Source: Chaenocephalus aceratus (taxonomy: Eukaryota; Chordata; Actinopteri; Perciformes; Channichthyidae). Taken from it: a DNA stretch of 64,000 nt. Shown one piece after another: positions 1 through 11,810 of this stretch; the stretch's first letter is position 1; each line of letters begins with the position of its first letter. Both the position numbers and the translations under genes were made by a program. The DNA is taken from positions 42,878,008 through 42,942,007 of the forward strand of contig CM043800.1 of the NCBI GenBank assembly GCA_023974075.1. The letters run 5' to 3'. The notes below the pieces were generated by a model. The model did not search any database, was not told where the DNA came from, and was given only the letters and a program-made list of their open reading frames with translations.

Positions 1-160
1 ATTGATTGGAAGAATTTAAAACAACACAATGGTATAATTCCACAAGTGGTGATAGGATGATATGGTGATACACTCTCTTGTACAGTAGGTGGCGGTATGC
101 ACCTTAAAGCTGTTTGCAATCCGCCACAAAACCGAGAGAAGAAGAAGAAGAAGAACCTGG
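1..160 (+). mobile_element. LINE 3' end with GAA tail, upstream of ZNF copy 1
   Basis: The sequence up to about 130 (core GTAGGTGGCGGTATGCACC) followed by a GAA-rich tail also lies directly upstream of the other three ZNF leader exons (about 21530-21590, 45383-45620 in reverse, 62030-62225) and inside an hAT-nested MITE (57460-57560, reverse). Ending in a simple GAA repeat is how a target-primed non-LTR element would end. In the 21-kb copy, coding sequence for a LINE reverse-transcriptase C-terminus stands 5' of it. The LINE clade is not assigned. This copy is cut by the window edge. Confidence 0.6.
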
Positions 161-431
161 ATCCACTTGGCGTCTCGTCGCTACGGTTCTCTCTCTGTGT
201 TCCTGAGAAAGTGTGTGTGAGCTCCAGCTCTACTGATCCATCGTCTGTGTGTCTGGATAAACCTCCGAATGGACTGTGTGCTCTTTCTTCTGGAGCGTTT
301 ACCTCGGACTACAGGAGCTAGCTTAGCATGCTAGCTGGAAACACGTTAGCAACACTAGTCAGATTGAGAGTTTGATGCAGAGAGAAACGGTGTGTTTAAC
401 GGAGTCTGCAGGAAAAGGTGATCTAGGAAAC

Positions 432-624
432 ATGAGTAAAGTCCAAATGCTGCTGTCGTTGAAGAAGCAGCGACTCACTGCTGCTGCTGAAGAGATATTT
501 GCTCTGTTCGAACAAACAATAGCAGAGCTCGAGGAGGAGCTGTCTCTTTCCAAAGAGGAGAACAAGAGACTCCAGAAGCTACTGGACGCTGTTTTACAGC
601 CTCAGCTTCGGATCCACAGAGCAG
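432..624 (+). CDS. Poly-C2H2 zinc-finger protein, copy 1, leader exon 1
   Basis: This exon encodes the first 64 residues plus one base of codon 65. It begins MSKVQMLLSLKKQRLTAAAE and continues as a charged heptad-like helix rich in Glu and Leu, probably a coiled coil. This leader is typical of percomorph multi-finger proteins; it is not KRAB, and I do not equate it with the cyprinid FiNZ domain. The donor is GCAG|GTCTGT at 624/625. The split codon G|AC (Asp) joins exactly to the finger exon at 16489. I chose ATG 432 rather than the in-frame ATG at 375 because homologous proteins start at MSKVQ; the longer start would add a short Thr/Gly-rich extension and cannot be excluded. The 15.9-kb intron is packed with TEs. 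Confidence 0.85.
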
Positions 625-1130
625 GTCTGTTCCCTTTACCCTGAATTAACACTTTACACTCTTCAGTAGCACTTTATTATCACATTAATAACACTTTAGA
701 CCCTTTATCAGCACTTGCTGCAGGTAGCAGATCCTGAAGTAAAAGTACAAACATCACACTGTGAAAATACTCCATTACAAGTTAAAGTACTGCATTCATA
801 TCTTATTTAAGTAAAAGTATGTAAGTAGTATTAGACACATGTACTTTATTATAATAATTGAAATGTATTACGGAAGAGCAAACCTACCAAAATAAATATA
901 TTTATAAAGATACATACATTGAATAATATGCCATTTAATGTACTGATTTAAATATGACCCATGCATGTGGGCACTAGTTGGTTACATATGACATACATTG
1001 ATACTTTAGTTTTGATGTGCTTCTTTATTCACCTTTTCTTTTTAAATGTGTAAAAGCAAATAAAAACAAATACTTTGGATTAATTCAAATTGCGGGAGAA
1101 TAATTCATAAAGAAATCAATGAATAAATAT
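625..1130 (+). other. Start of ZNF copy 1 intron (no gene)
   Basis: AT-rich intron sequence. The part from about 780 to 1000 (around the motif GACCCATGCATGTGGGCACTA) recurs at 12360-12770 in the same intron and near every other leader exon, so it is duplicated intron and not coding. The Harbinger insertion found at this motif in copies 2, 3 and 4 is absent here. Confidence 0.6.
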
Positions 1131-1482
1131 TAGGGAAGCTCCGATCGATCGGCCACCGGACGATACTCACTCTCTACCGATCGATCAGGCTCTCAGGGGA
1201 GAGAGAGGGGGGGAGAGAGAGAGAGAGAGCGCTTCCTCTCATTTCTCCCGTGTTCTTATCCACAGTTAATGTAAACCTGAATAATGTACTTCATTTGAAT
1301 GTAATAATTATGTTGGTTGTTGTTTGTGGAAGCTCCAGTGAATGAGCCCATTAACTGAGTTTAAACATCACTTTAAATGGAAGATCCCCATAGGCCCCGC
1401 CCACTCGATCGGATCGGTATCGGCCGATACTGATTCCGGCGATTGGCAATCGGCCCCAAAATTGGCGATCGGAGCATCCCTA
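1131..1482 (+). mobile_element. hAT-type MITE, 352 bp
   Basis: The ends read TAGGGAAGCTCCGATCGATC and, inverted, TAGGGATGCTCCGATCGCC. Identical 8-bp duplications ATAAATAT flank it at 1123-1130 and 1483-1490, the size made by hAT transposases. The longer relative at 12896-13966 keeps a BED zinc-finger start, which fits the hAT call. There is no coding capacity here. Confidence 0.85.
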
Positions 1483-1495
1483 ATAAATATGTTCA

Positions 1496-2266
1496 AGTGC
1501 CGTAGCTCTGGCTGTCGGCCAGAATCCGAAAACCATACATTATACTGTAAAACTAAGGTTTATTACTGTAAATTGACCAATGGAAAAAAAAAACACAGCA
1601 ACATAAATAAAACAAGGATAACTGTGACTTGTTGTTGAGTAAATAACAGTGTGTGTTTTAAAGGGCATCTTGCAGGTTTTTTTTTTTTCTACATTTATGC
1701 TTAAACTTGCTTGAAATTTACAATTAAAAAAGTTAATGTAGGATTTGATATGTTTTACGAGACATAAGGGCAGGAATTCAGAGGGAAAGGTGCAATTTTG
1801 AGCTCTGCTCTTAAAAACGGCTTTTTTTTAAGGTCATACGTCAAACGCGTCATATTACATCACAAAGGGTAAACATCTCCGCTCTCTGACCGCGGGTATA
1901 GTTAGTAGTTGCGTTGAGTTGAGCGGTTGTGTTTTAGTGAGCTGGTATTTTTCGGTAGTTTTACATTGTATTTGTATTTATTGTATTGTAGTTTATCAGG
2001 AAACCGTATTACATCTCTCTCCCCCCTCCTCCTTCCCTGCTCTCTCTCTCCCCTCCGGTACAGCACCGTAACGTAGTGTGGATTTGCATTAGGTAACGCA
2101 AGATCAATAATCAATTAAATCTACATCTAATCTAAAATGTTACTTGATAAAGAATAGGGGAACTAGTACAAAGGTCATTAAATAATTAAAACATTAATAT
2201 AAAATCTCATCAACCAATCAATTATTGCCAACATGTATTTATGATATATTCTGTATATATATATAT
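1496..2266. other. Intron sequence with shared repeat fragment, no gene
   Basis: About 1496-1600 (around CCGTAGCTCTGGCTGTCGGC) is the reverse complement of 59596-59690, so it is a dispersed repeat fragment. The rest is AT-rich intron; 2120-2260 recurs at 13980-14230 and, in reverse, at 42955-43098. I see no coding region. Confidence 0.5.
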
Positions 2267-3324
2267 TAGTGCGGTCAAAATTATCGCGTTAACGGCGGTA
2301 ATTAATTTTTTGAATTAATTGCGTTAAAATATTTAACGCATGTGCAGAATGGCCCGCCCCATACGTGCCACCAGTGGCAGCGCCAGGGTATGGCTGGGGT
2401 AGGCTACACCCATACCAAGAAATGGCTCAGCCCCACCATGAAAAATGATGTTAAAGTAAGCAAAATAAAGTCTGCCAACTCGCGCGGAGTAAATTGCACA
2501 GACAGCAGTTAGTAAGATTGATTTCAGTAGCCACGGTTTTGAAAACTTTTGTCACGTCGTGATCGTCTTCTCAATAGAACATCTTTGATAACGGCGTGGT
2601 GTTGTTGCAGGAAGTCCCGACGCAGAATACTTTTGCTGTAGTACAGGGCAGAGCCATATAATAGTAATAATATGGCTCTGGTACAAGGGTGCACATAACT
2701 GGTACGCAGGTTATGTGCGTAATCTGAAATGCGTACCGTCACTTGTGTCACAAAGCGCATTTGCGTACCGACGTACTTGTGAAGCTTTTCCAGAAGGCGG
2801 TTCGATCACCGGACGACAGAGTCGGTCTCCGTGTGCACATACAGGCTGCTGTTAACGTCGGTCTGAACAACGGAACTGTGCCAAAACTACGCCAACCGGC
2901 TGCGGAGGGAGACTCCCCCCATCACTGGAGAACTGCGCTAAAACAGCTGATCACAACGTTCACACTCTGTGGTCACGAAGTACTCCACTAGCCCCCCCCC
3001 CCCCCCCCCCCCCCCCCCCCGACTTTCCTGAAGTACTCCCCCGTTGATAGAAATCAACACGTAATGAATTAAGACCCCACGGTTTGATGATTGATAGGTG
3101 TGTGGGCTGTCTTTCATTTTGACACGCAGACATTTTTTATAATAAACATAGATACTGTATGTTAAATTGATATATCCGCCTGCTTTCATTTATCTTTCCA
3201 TTCCCACAACAATATACATAAATAAATGGCATATTTTGGACATAGTTCGAATGGTGATTAATCATGATTAATTAATTTTTAAGCTGTGATTAATCTGATT
3301 AAAATTTGTAATCGTTTGACAGCC

Positions 3325-3327
<3 letters not shown>
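2267..3327. mobile_element. MITE-like DNA element (hAT-like), 1061 bp
   Basis: The ends are TAGTGCGGTCAAA and, inverted, TAGGGCTGTCAAACG. They are followed by subterminal ATTAATCGCG-type repeats, as in a widespread vertebrate non-autonomous family. It sits in TA repeats, so the target duplication cannot be sized. A related 3' end lies at about 42150-42188. There is no intact gene. It contains a 29-base poly-C run. Confidence 0.65.
2992..3020 (+). repeat. Poly-C homopolymer, 29 bases
   Basis: An uninterrupted run of 29 C lies inside the MITE at 2267-3327. Runs of this length are rare and error-prone, so the exact length may be approximate. Confidence 0.9.

Positions 3328-3371
<44 letters not shown>
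3328..3371 (+). repeat. TA dinucleotide repeat
   Basis: About 44 bp of alternating TA adjoins the 3' end of the preceding MITE. A matching TA run flanks the related element end at 42188-42213. Confidence 0.85.
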
Positions 3372-3373
<2 letters not shown>

Positions 3374-3699
3374 TTATTTAAGTAAAAGTGTGTAAGTATT
3401 ATTGTGAAGTCAACTTGAAAAATCCTCACAGGAGATCAAGGGGTTAAAAAGTCAGGCTGATTGACAGAGTGGCAGCTGTCTGAAATCAGTCTCTAATTGC
3501 TAATCAGCGTCGCTGCACCTTTAAAAGCACCGCACCTGAAAGAATGGAGTAATCAAAGCTGGAAAGGGACAAACTAAAGAGCGTGCGTCCAGCAGCAGCA
3601 ACGAACCAGCAGAATAAACGTTGAAGAAGCAGCACTGGTGCAGCCATAAAAAGCTGGAGAAGCGGCCGGTTTTTTACTGTCAAGCCCTTGGGTATATTT

Positions 3700-5330
3700 G
3701 AAGAGTTTGGTTCCAAAACGCTATAAATCCATGTTGATTAATCTGAGTAAAAATGTATTTTCTTTACCAAGAAAAATGGCAAGTGAAAACCACTATTTTC
3801 TGTTTCAAACTTTCACATAGCATCTTGAGGTTATAATAACATTACAAATTAAAATCCAGAATTAGATTTTCAAAGATTTATTTTAATGCATGTTTTTTTT
3901 CCCTCCAAAATGCAATAGATCTATTTTATTTTTCATATTGAATCTGTGCAAAAATACATAACAGTAACAGAGTTCCCGTTAGCCGGCAAATCTAAATCTC
4001 TTCGGTCAAAATCATTTCCTTTTAGCACAATACCGCTTCAGTTGCGCCACTTATGTGACAGACAAGAAGAGTATGTGACAGACAAGATCAGTCAATTCCA
4101 ATGTCTAACACTTAATGTGGAGAAATAGATGTCCTGTGTGGGTTGATTGTGCGTTGATCTGTTGGTAATGCCTCGGGGTTCCGGTGGGCATGTAAACAAA
4201 TGCATAATGCTGCGCTATACTTTGTGGCCTCACCCAGTTGCATAGCGACACTTATTGTGTAGGTGTCTTTTAATAAGCAGGTAGTCATATCATTAGCTAG
4301 AACTAGCTGGATCTGATCGACATGGACATAAACGCGAGTGAAGTCTAATCTGACGGGAGAGAGAGAGATCAGCTGCTGCTGACAAGTGGACACGCAGCTC
4401 TGCATGATCACATGCAGCCGTGAGCGGACAAAACACACACACGTCAGGTTAGAATATCACACGTAGCTATTTTAATTACCTCTCAAACTACCTAAACTAG
4501 TTATAGATGGGCCTATGTTTAGTTTTACTGTCGGGTCACTCATTACTGATCCGCGAGCTGCATGATACTGGCATAATAGATTGCCCGATCGGGCACCCAG
4601 CAGGTGAGGCTTCATTGCCCGAGCTAAATACTAGATGGCCCCGGGCCATCGGGCAGTCCTTAATGTCGAGCCCTGTCGCTGTTGACAACCTTTGGACGTC
4701 TCCGCTGAACTTTTTTGACAGTGATCAGCTGCAAAAGGACTTGATCCTGCTCGATTTGAGTAGATCCAGAGTAAAAACACTGAACGTTTTTTAATAGATC
4801 CCCTGGGGTCAATGTGTCTGTGTGACAATAGTTTGCTTTTGTATGAGAATGATAACAAGCGACAGCCGGCATTTTTCCTCCTCCCGAGTGTCTCATTTTC
4901 TTAATCTCCTCACGTACATGATTACATTTCGATGGCTTGCGTTTCTTCCCCACCGCAGAAACCACCACAGGTTCATCAATGCCGTCAAAATTATTCATGT
5001 TTTTATTGTTTGTTGAATAATGACGAAAGCCGGTACATTCAGGGTGCCGCCATTATTGTTTACACTGCGTGGAATGCTCTGTGATTGGTTGAGGTGCGTG
5101 GAATGGTGCGCTGTGATTGGTTGAGCGGATATATTGCATTCTGTAGAGAAGGGAGACTGGCGTTTGTCGCTGTTTGGAAAGAAAGTGAGAAAACAGGACA
5201 GAATAACACGGCGGATATCGCGTTTTGCGGAAAATTGAATGTTGACTTTTCAATACCGACGAAATACAATACTGATTTCGGCGGGAACTCATTTTTTTCA
5301 AAAGTGGCGTTTATCGCATTTTTACTCTTC
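3700..5330. mobile_element. 1631-bp DNA element inside the BEL 5' LTR
   Basis: The 3' LTR gives the empty site GGGTATATTTGCAG. In the 5' LTR the same sequence is opened by an insert with ends GAAGAGT...ACTCTTC, with ATTT on both sides (3696-3699 and 5331-5334). Only about 7 terminal bases pair, so the superfamily is unclear. It holds a 112-residue minus-strand frame (4998-4660) with several Cys and His that I do not recognise, and a fragment of hAT-like sequence near 4330-4560. A cut-and-paste element is the best reading. Confidence 0.7.
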
Positions 5331-5671
5331 ATTTGCAGTTTTCCCCGCTTGAAAGGGATGGTACAGTCCATAGGAGGTTTTCACTGGGTTTCACTCTTAC
5401 AACTTACAACTTACAACCTTACAACATAAGCTGTACTGCAACAACAAATACCAAAGTAAAGAAGAACTCAAAAGAAACAAAGTTGTGGTCATTGAGGGAA
5501 CCCAGTTAAAACCTCCTATGGACTGTACCATCCCTTTCAAGGGGGGAAACTGCAAATATACCCAAGGGCTTGACAGTAAAATACCGGGGCTGTAAGCTGG
5601 AACAGTGAAAATGGTGATCTGGAAAAAGATAAAATACCACCCTGCAAACAGTCAGTGGACCCAAATCCAAC

Positions 5672-6793
5672 ATGGCTGATCAAACAGTCAGGAGAACAGT
5701 TGAGCAGCTCAAAAATGAGCGGACTGCAGCAAAACGATCCTTCACACGACTAGCTAACAGTATCATCAGAACTCACGACAACATGTCAGAAGACCAGCTC
5801 CAATATAGCTTCAATAAACTCTCCATGGGAGCCGACAAAGTCATGGAAACCAATGACGAAGTCATGGCAGAGGTCATTGCAGTAAAGGAGGCAGAGCTGA
5901 AAGAGGAGGAGTCAGTCGAACTAACCGAACAGCAAGAAGCCGACATAGCAAGGACCACAAATGAATGTGACTTGAAGCTGAAGGAGGTTGGAGAGCTACT
6001 TAGAGACATGCTTTGGCAAAAGTTTGGAGATGAACTGTGCACCGCTGTAGAACTAGCAGAAGCTGAGTGTGAGCGTGTCGCTCGAGTACGTCCTGATGGC
6101 AACCATGAGGCCTACGAATTCATGCTCAGCCATCTGAAGTCACTGGTGGGGACCGCAACTGAAGCTCATTGCAAGTGGCAGCAGTGGGTTCTAGTGGAAA
6201 ACCAGAAGGAGTTCCGCAATCGGTTGAGAGACATCGAACGGGAAGCAACCAGTCTGGTTTCCAGAAAGGCTGAGTTCATCATGGCGAGACGACAGGAAGA
6301 CACAAGGTCAGGATCAACAAGTACTGCCAGTCATCCCATCTTTACCCCAAACATTAGGCTAAAACCCACAGCTCTCCCCAGATTCTCTGGCTACAAGCGT
6401 GATTTTCACAGGTGGAGAAGAGACTGGGAGTCGCTCCAAAAACAGGGAGAACCAACAGGCTCCAGAGAAGTGAAAAAGATACAGTTGCTAGACAGTCTCA
6501 ATGACAGGATCAAGAAAGACTTTCACCTCACTACTTATAACACCGCAGATGACATTCTCCGTGTCTTGGAGAACCGCTATGGCAATCGAACGGCTATTGC
6601 CATTGAAATAGTGGAAGACCTTCAGAAGATGCCATCTGTCAGAAGTAGCCAATCAAGGAAAATTGTTGAGTTGATTCAAGCCGTGGAGAAAGCACTCTGG
6701 GACCTGAGTGACCTCGGAGACACAGGCGCCATAAAGAATCCTCTCGTAACAAAATCGATAGAGAGTAAACTCCCTGAGTCCCTCAAAAAATAG
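5672..6793 (+). pseudogene. BEL/Pao Gag, N-terminal part
   Basis: This frame runs from ATG 5672 for 373 residues to TAG at 6791. It is a basic and acidic helical N-terminus followed by the BEL Gag core (LPRFSGYKRDFHRWRRDWES near residue 235, then KIQLLDSLNDRIKKDF). The frame continues past the stop with recognisable Gag sequence (WLVYVADPKNGVRPDKRFD). The stop is therefore most likely a point mutation, and the usual Gag-Pol polyprotein is broken here and by a frameshift in the next 200 bases. Confidence 0.85.
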
Positions 6794-6993
6794 TGGCTTG
6801 TATATGTAGCCGATCCAAAAAATGGTGTGAGGCCAGATAAAAGGTTTGATTGGAGTTTTTCAAGCAGCAATAGACTATCTATGAGGAGCTCGAGCAGCTA
6901 CGAGATGAGGAGCCAAGTAAACCAAGTAAACCGAGTTGGAAAGACACCAGAATTGAGTAGAAAAGTGCCAGAACCAAGTCTACAAAGTCAGCT

Positions 6994-9900
6994 GATGACC
7001 AAGGCTGTGTAGTCTGCGGCGATGTCAAACACAAGAGGAAGCTCTACTTCTGCAAGCAGTTCAGGGCTCTGAGTGCAGCAGAAAGGAAGGTTTCAGTAAG
7101 GAAGTTGGGTGCATGTACAAGGTGCCTTGAGGTTCACGACGACCAGTCATCCTGCAAACCTCGCTTTCTATGCAGAAACGAGGACTGTAGAGATGGAGAG
7201 GCTTCGCATCACTACTACCTCTGTCCCAAGTCTGTGTCAAAGAGGTCTGGTGACAGATCTGAAAAGGATGAAGGCAAAAAAAAGTACACAGAGGGTCAAG
7301 AAGATTTCATCAAACATCTCCCACCAGACCTAGCAAAGCAGTGTAGGGAGGTTTTCTCAAATGTTGCCTCCAGAGTCTTCAAAACCTCAAATGACCAACA
7401 AAGTCTAATTGAAAAGAGTGGAATGCAAGAGCTTCCAGTGATCATGAAGCTACTCGTCGTCACAGCTAACGCCGGACAGAAAGTCGGAGCACTCATCGAC
7501 TTAGCATCTGACACAAATTACATCACTCACAGAGCGGCGAGCCGCCTGGATCTCAAGAGGGAAGATATAACACTCGTTGTACATCGAGTCGGCGGAATGA
7601 ATATTCAAGTAAAGACAAAGCGCTATCTCCTCAAAATCTGTGTATCCACCCCCAAGGGCACACTGAGAGCACATCAATTGGTTTGCTATGGGCTTGACAA
7701 CATTGCAGACGTCCACAAAAGTGTGACACCTCAGCAACTGCAGCCATTCTTCCCAGACGTACCTCTTGATGAGCTTGTGAGGCCCAAAGAAGTCGAGCTT
7801 CTCATTAGCCACAGAGAAGGCCAGTTAGCTCCTCAGAGGATCAGAGTCGTGGGAGACCTCGTACTGTGGGACGGACCACTCGGGAAAACAGTTGGAGGAA
7901 CCCACCCCAGACTGTTTGAGGAGGTTGAGGTGTCAGCCCACATGTCAAAGACGCACTTTGAGAGATCAATGAGAGCAGCAGCTGTGAAATATGAAGAGCT
8001 CACTAACCCCATTCCAGAACAAAACTCCTCAAGCAAAGAAGTAGCTGAAATACAGGGATCAACTGTTTCGACCAGCAAAGAGAGTTTCCTGAAATGGTGG
8101 CAATGGGACAGCATTGGCGCAGCATGCAAGCCCAGATGTGGAGGCTGCCGGTGCGGAAACTGCCAGCCCGGTGGTAAAGAAATGACCCTTGCCGAGGAAA
8201 GGGAGCTTGAGGTGGTAAAGGATGGGCTCACCTATGTCATGAGCGATGATCACAGCAGAGAACCACATTGGCATGCAAAGTATCCCTGGCTAGAGGATCC
8301 GGCCTCACTGCCGAACAACAGAGGTGCAGTTGAAGCAACATTCCTAATAACAGAGAAGCAGCTAGCCAAGGCACCAGAGTGGAAGTCTGCCTACAAAGCT
8401 CAAATGCATGACATGATCGATAGAGGAGCTGCAATCAAGTTGACTAAAGAGCAGATCATGACCTGGAAAGGACCAGTATGGTTCGTGAGTCACCTTATTA
8501 CACCAAACCCACACTCTACAACAACCCCAATAAGGCTCGTCTGGAACAGCAGTCAAAAGTTCAGAGGCACCAGCATGAACGACTTGCTGATGAAAGGGCC
8601 AGAAGTCCTTAACCAGATACATGCTGTCCTCCTGAGGTTCAGAGGGGGAACCAACGCTGCCTTAGGGGACATCAGGAAAATGTAAAATTCTGTATGGTTG
8701 GACGATGGAGAGATGCACCTCCACAGGTTCCTCTGGCGGGATTCTGAGGACAAAGAGTTGGAGGAGTCAACATTGGTGACAAGCCTGCAGGATGCATCAC
8801 ACAGCTCGCAATGCGAGAAACAGCCAACCTACCTCCTTTCGCTCACCTTGAAGAGGAGCGAGGGGTACTACAAAATGATAGCTACGTTGACGACATCCTC
8901 ACATCTCACAACAACTTCGAGAAGCTGAAAACTATCACGGCAAACGTGGAGCAAATCCTGAAAGCTGGAGGTTTCCTGTTGAAGCCTTGGGTCTTCTCAG
9001 GCCAAAGTGGGAGGAAGGGGAACAACAACAAACCAATGAAGACCAAAGTTAATGACATGGTCCTCCCGAATCAAATGAGGGATGAAGATAACAAAGCGCT
9101 TGGTCTAGGCTACCTTGTGGAAGAAGACAAGATCCATGTAATGGCATCCATTAACTTCTCAAAGAGAAAGAAGAAGATGCGACTTGGCCAAGACCTTCTA
9201 CTAGACCAAGTAAGGGTGCAAACCCCAAATCCTTTGACAAGAAGGAACCTCCGGAGTCAAGTCTCAGGGTTGTATGCTCCAGTTGGTCTGGTAACTCCTG
9301 CCAAGCAGAAGGGTGCCATCCTTGTGCGGAGAGCATTCCAGGAGGCAAAGAGCGACAACTGCCCTGTCAAAGACACCTGGGATACAGCATTGTCATGTCA
9401 GAGAAGATGCAATCCGACTCTTCGAAGAGTATGTGCAACTCGGGCAGGTTACATTCACCAGGGCCATAACGCCTCCAAGCTTCATTGGAAAACCTTGGGC
9501 AATAACATTCTCCGATGGAAGCGAGCATGCTTACGGTGCTGTGATGTACCTCAGGTGGAACACAGACCAAGGCCCATTTGTCACTCTGGTGGAGTCCAAG
9601 GTGAAACGAACTCCTTTAGACCACACAGGTGATGCTGTTAAGGCAGAGATGTGCGGAGCAGTGTTTTCCTCACGTCTCAAAACATACTTCGAGCAGCACA
9701 GCAAGATCCAGGTTGGAAAGTGGTTCCATGTGATTGATAGCCAAACAGTCCTCGGTGCAATCCAGAGAGAGAGCTATGGTTATCAAACCTTCTTCGCAAA
9801 CAGAATCGGAGAGATCCAGAACACAACAGCGATCCAAGATTGGTGGTGGGTTCCTGGTCCTCTTAATATTGCTGACATCATAACCAGAGGGGCCAGTCCT

Positions 9901-11774
9901 CAAGACCTGGATGAAAGTTCAGAATGGCAGAACGGACCAACGTTCTTGAAGTTTCCAGTGGATGACTGGCCAATGAAATCTGCCAACGATTTGGTGACAG
10001 CTGCCAGAGACAGTGTCAACAGATTGCAAAAGAAAACGTTTGTTGCAGCACTAACCAGAGCCAAGGCAAAGGCACAAGTGCCATCAGATCCAAACGATGC
10101 CAACACACAAAACCCATCAGAGCTAAAGCTAGATCAGCAACAAACCCAAACACACCCAAAAAGGCCACCAGCAGCATCAGCTGTCCTAAACCTTGTGAAC
10201 GTTGAGCGGTTCAGCAACCTAAGTCGACTCGTCAAGACAGTTGCTTGGATTTGGAGAGCAGCGAAGAAGTTCATTAGAGGGAAACGGCAAACTGCAAACA
10301 GTCCAAAGTGGGAGGCAGTGTCATCTTCGCAAGTCATCTCAGTGAAAGAGAGGGAAGATGCCCTAAGAGACATCTTTCTGCGGCACAGCAAGGTGCATCC
10401 TTCCCAAGTACAAACACAGACAGGCTAGTGGTGTACAGAGACCAAGAGACTGGCTTGTTCGTCTGTGGGGGTCGCGTGCAGATATTCAATGAAGATAAAG
10501 TTGCTTTCCTCATCTTGTCGTATGAAGCCTGGGTATCAACGCTGTTAGCACGAGAAGCCCACGAGGAGAACCACGATGGAGTGGCCGGAACCTTGCTCAA
10601 GATGAGGAGAAGAGCATGGGTCCTGAAGGGTCAGAGGATTGCTCAGAAAGTGGTCAAAAACGGCATGCTCTGCAGAAAAACTAAAGCAAAAAGATGCCAG
10701 CAAATAATGGGTGATCTACCTCCAGAGAGGACAGAACCAGCTGCCCCCTTTGAATACACAACAGTAGACCTCTTCGGACCGTACCAAGTCAAGAAAAGAG
10801 TGTCACTGAAGGTTTGGGGAGTTGTGTTTTGTTGCATGGCTTCCAGAGCTATTCACACAGAGCTGGTGAACTCTCAATCCACTGAAAGTTTCCTGTTCGC
10901 CTACCAGAGGTTCACAGCACTACGAGGTCATCCAAAGAAGATCTGGTCAGATCCAGGTACTAACTTCGTAGGGGCTAAGCCAGTCCTAGAAGAACAGTAC
11001 AGATTCCTTACCGATCTTGACAAAGCTACACTAGAAGAGAGAGCTGCCAAGAATGGCACAGAATGGACATGGAAAATTCATCCTGCCGATTCTCCATACC
11101 GGAACGGTGCTGCAGAAGCTGCTGTGCGCATCATCAAGAGAGCACTGCAGAGTCTGGGAGGAGAGTCGGGGATAAGTTGGAGTGAATTCCAAACAACTCT
11201 CTACATGGCAGCCAATCTTACGAATGAAAGACCAATTGACGCCAGAACACAGAGCCGAGAAGACAGCATTCAGTTCATCACTCCTAACTGTCTCCTGCTC
11301 GGACGAGCATCGCAGAGTGGAGATGTCAGAACATTGGACTTCAGTGACTATCCCTACAAAAGGCTTAAAGAAATGCAAGCGCAAGTGAACAAGTTCTGGA
11401 GGCACTGGAGTCAACTCGCTGGCCCTAATCTATTCGTAAGGAACAAGTGGCATACAGCCAAGAGAAATGTCGCAGTCTGAGACATCGTCTGGATTGCAGA
11501 CCAAAACGCCCTGAGGGGTCAGTTCAGGATTGCAAGAGTGGTCAGTGTCAACTCGGACAGCAAAGGAATTGTGAGGGATGTCAACGTCAGAACATTCCCA
11601 AGCTACCCTGTTCCTGTCACAGGCCTACCACAGCAAAAGCAAATCACCAAAGATCGAAAAAAACCCAAAGAGGATATCCCAGCGACAGTTCTTCACAGAG
11701 ACGTCAGGCGACTGGTCGTCTTGCTTCCCGCTGAAGAGCAGAACAAAGCGTCTGACCCAAGTTTACCTTTGTAA
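6994..11774 (+). pseudogene. BEL/Pao zinc-knuckle, protease, RT, RNase H and integrase, multiply broken
   Basis: Cys-rich Gag end at 7005-7240 (CVVCGD..., then CTRCLEVHDDQSSC). The protease site is in the motif ALIDLASDTNYITH near 7485-7530. Reverse transcriptase: GPVWFVSHLI region near 8470 and YVDD at about 8883. RNase H begins near 9500 (ITFSDGSEHAYGAVM). Integrase: HEENHDG zinc ligands near 10558, then Asp in TTVDLFGPY, Asp in WSDPGTNFVG and Glu in RNGAAEAAVR (about 10760-11130). The C-terminal BEL domain ends at TAA 11772. Breaks seen: TAA at 8683 where a sense codon is expected, a frameshift around 8760, further frame changes near 9320-9480 and 10310-10430, and TGA at 11478. The first Cys of the integrase zinc site appears replaced by Gly (KNGMLC). 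The element is inactive. Confidence 0.85.
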
Positions 11775-11810
11775 CATGCGACCTCCCAGGTGTATCCACT
11801 GGAAAGTCGA

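Noticed and set aside
432..624. KRAB or FiNZ domain as the ZNF leader
   Set aside because: The residues do not show the KRAB A-box or the acidic FiNZ pattern. It is a different, coiled-coil leader typical of percomorph zinc-finger proteins.
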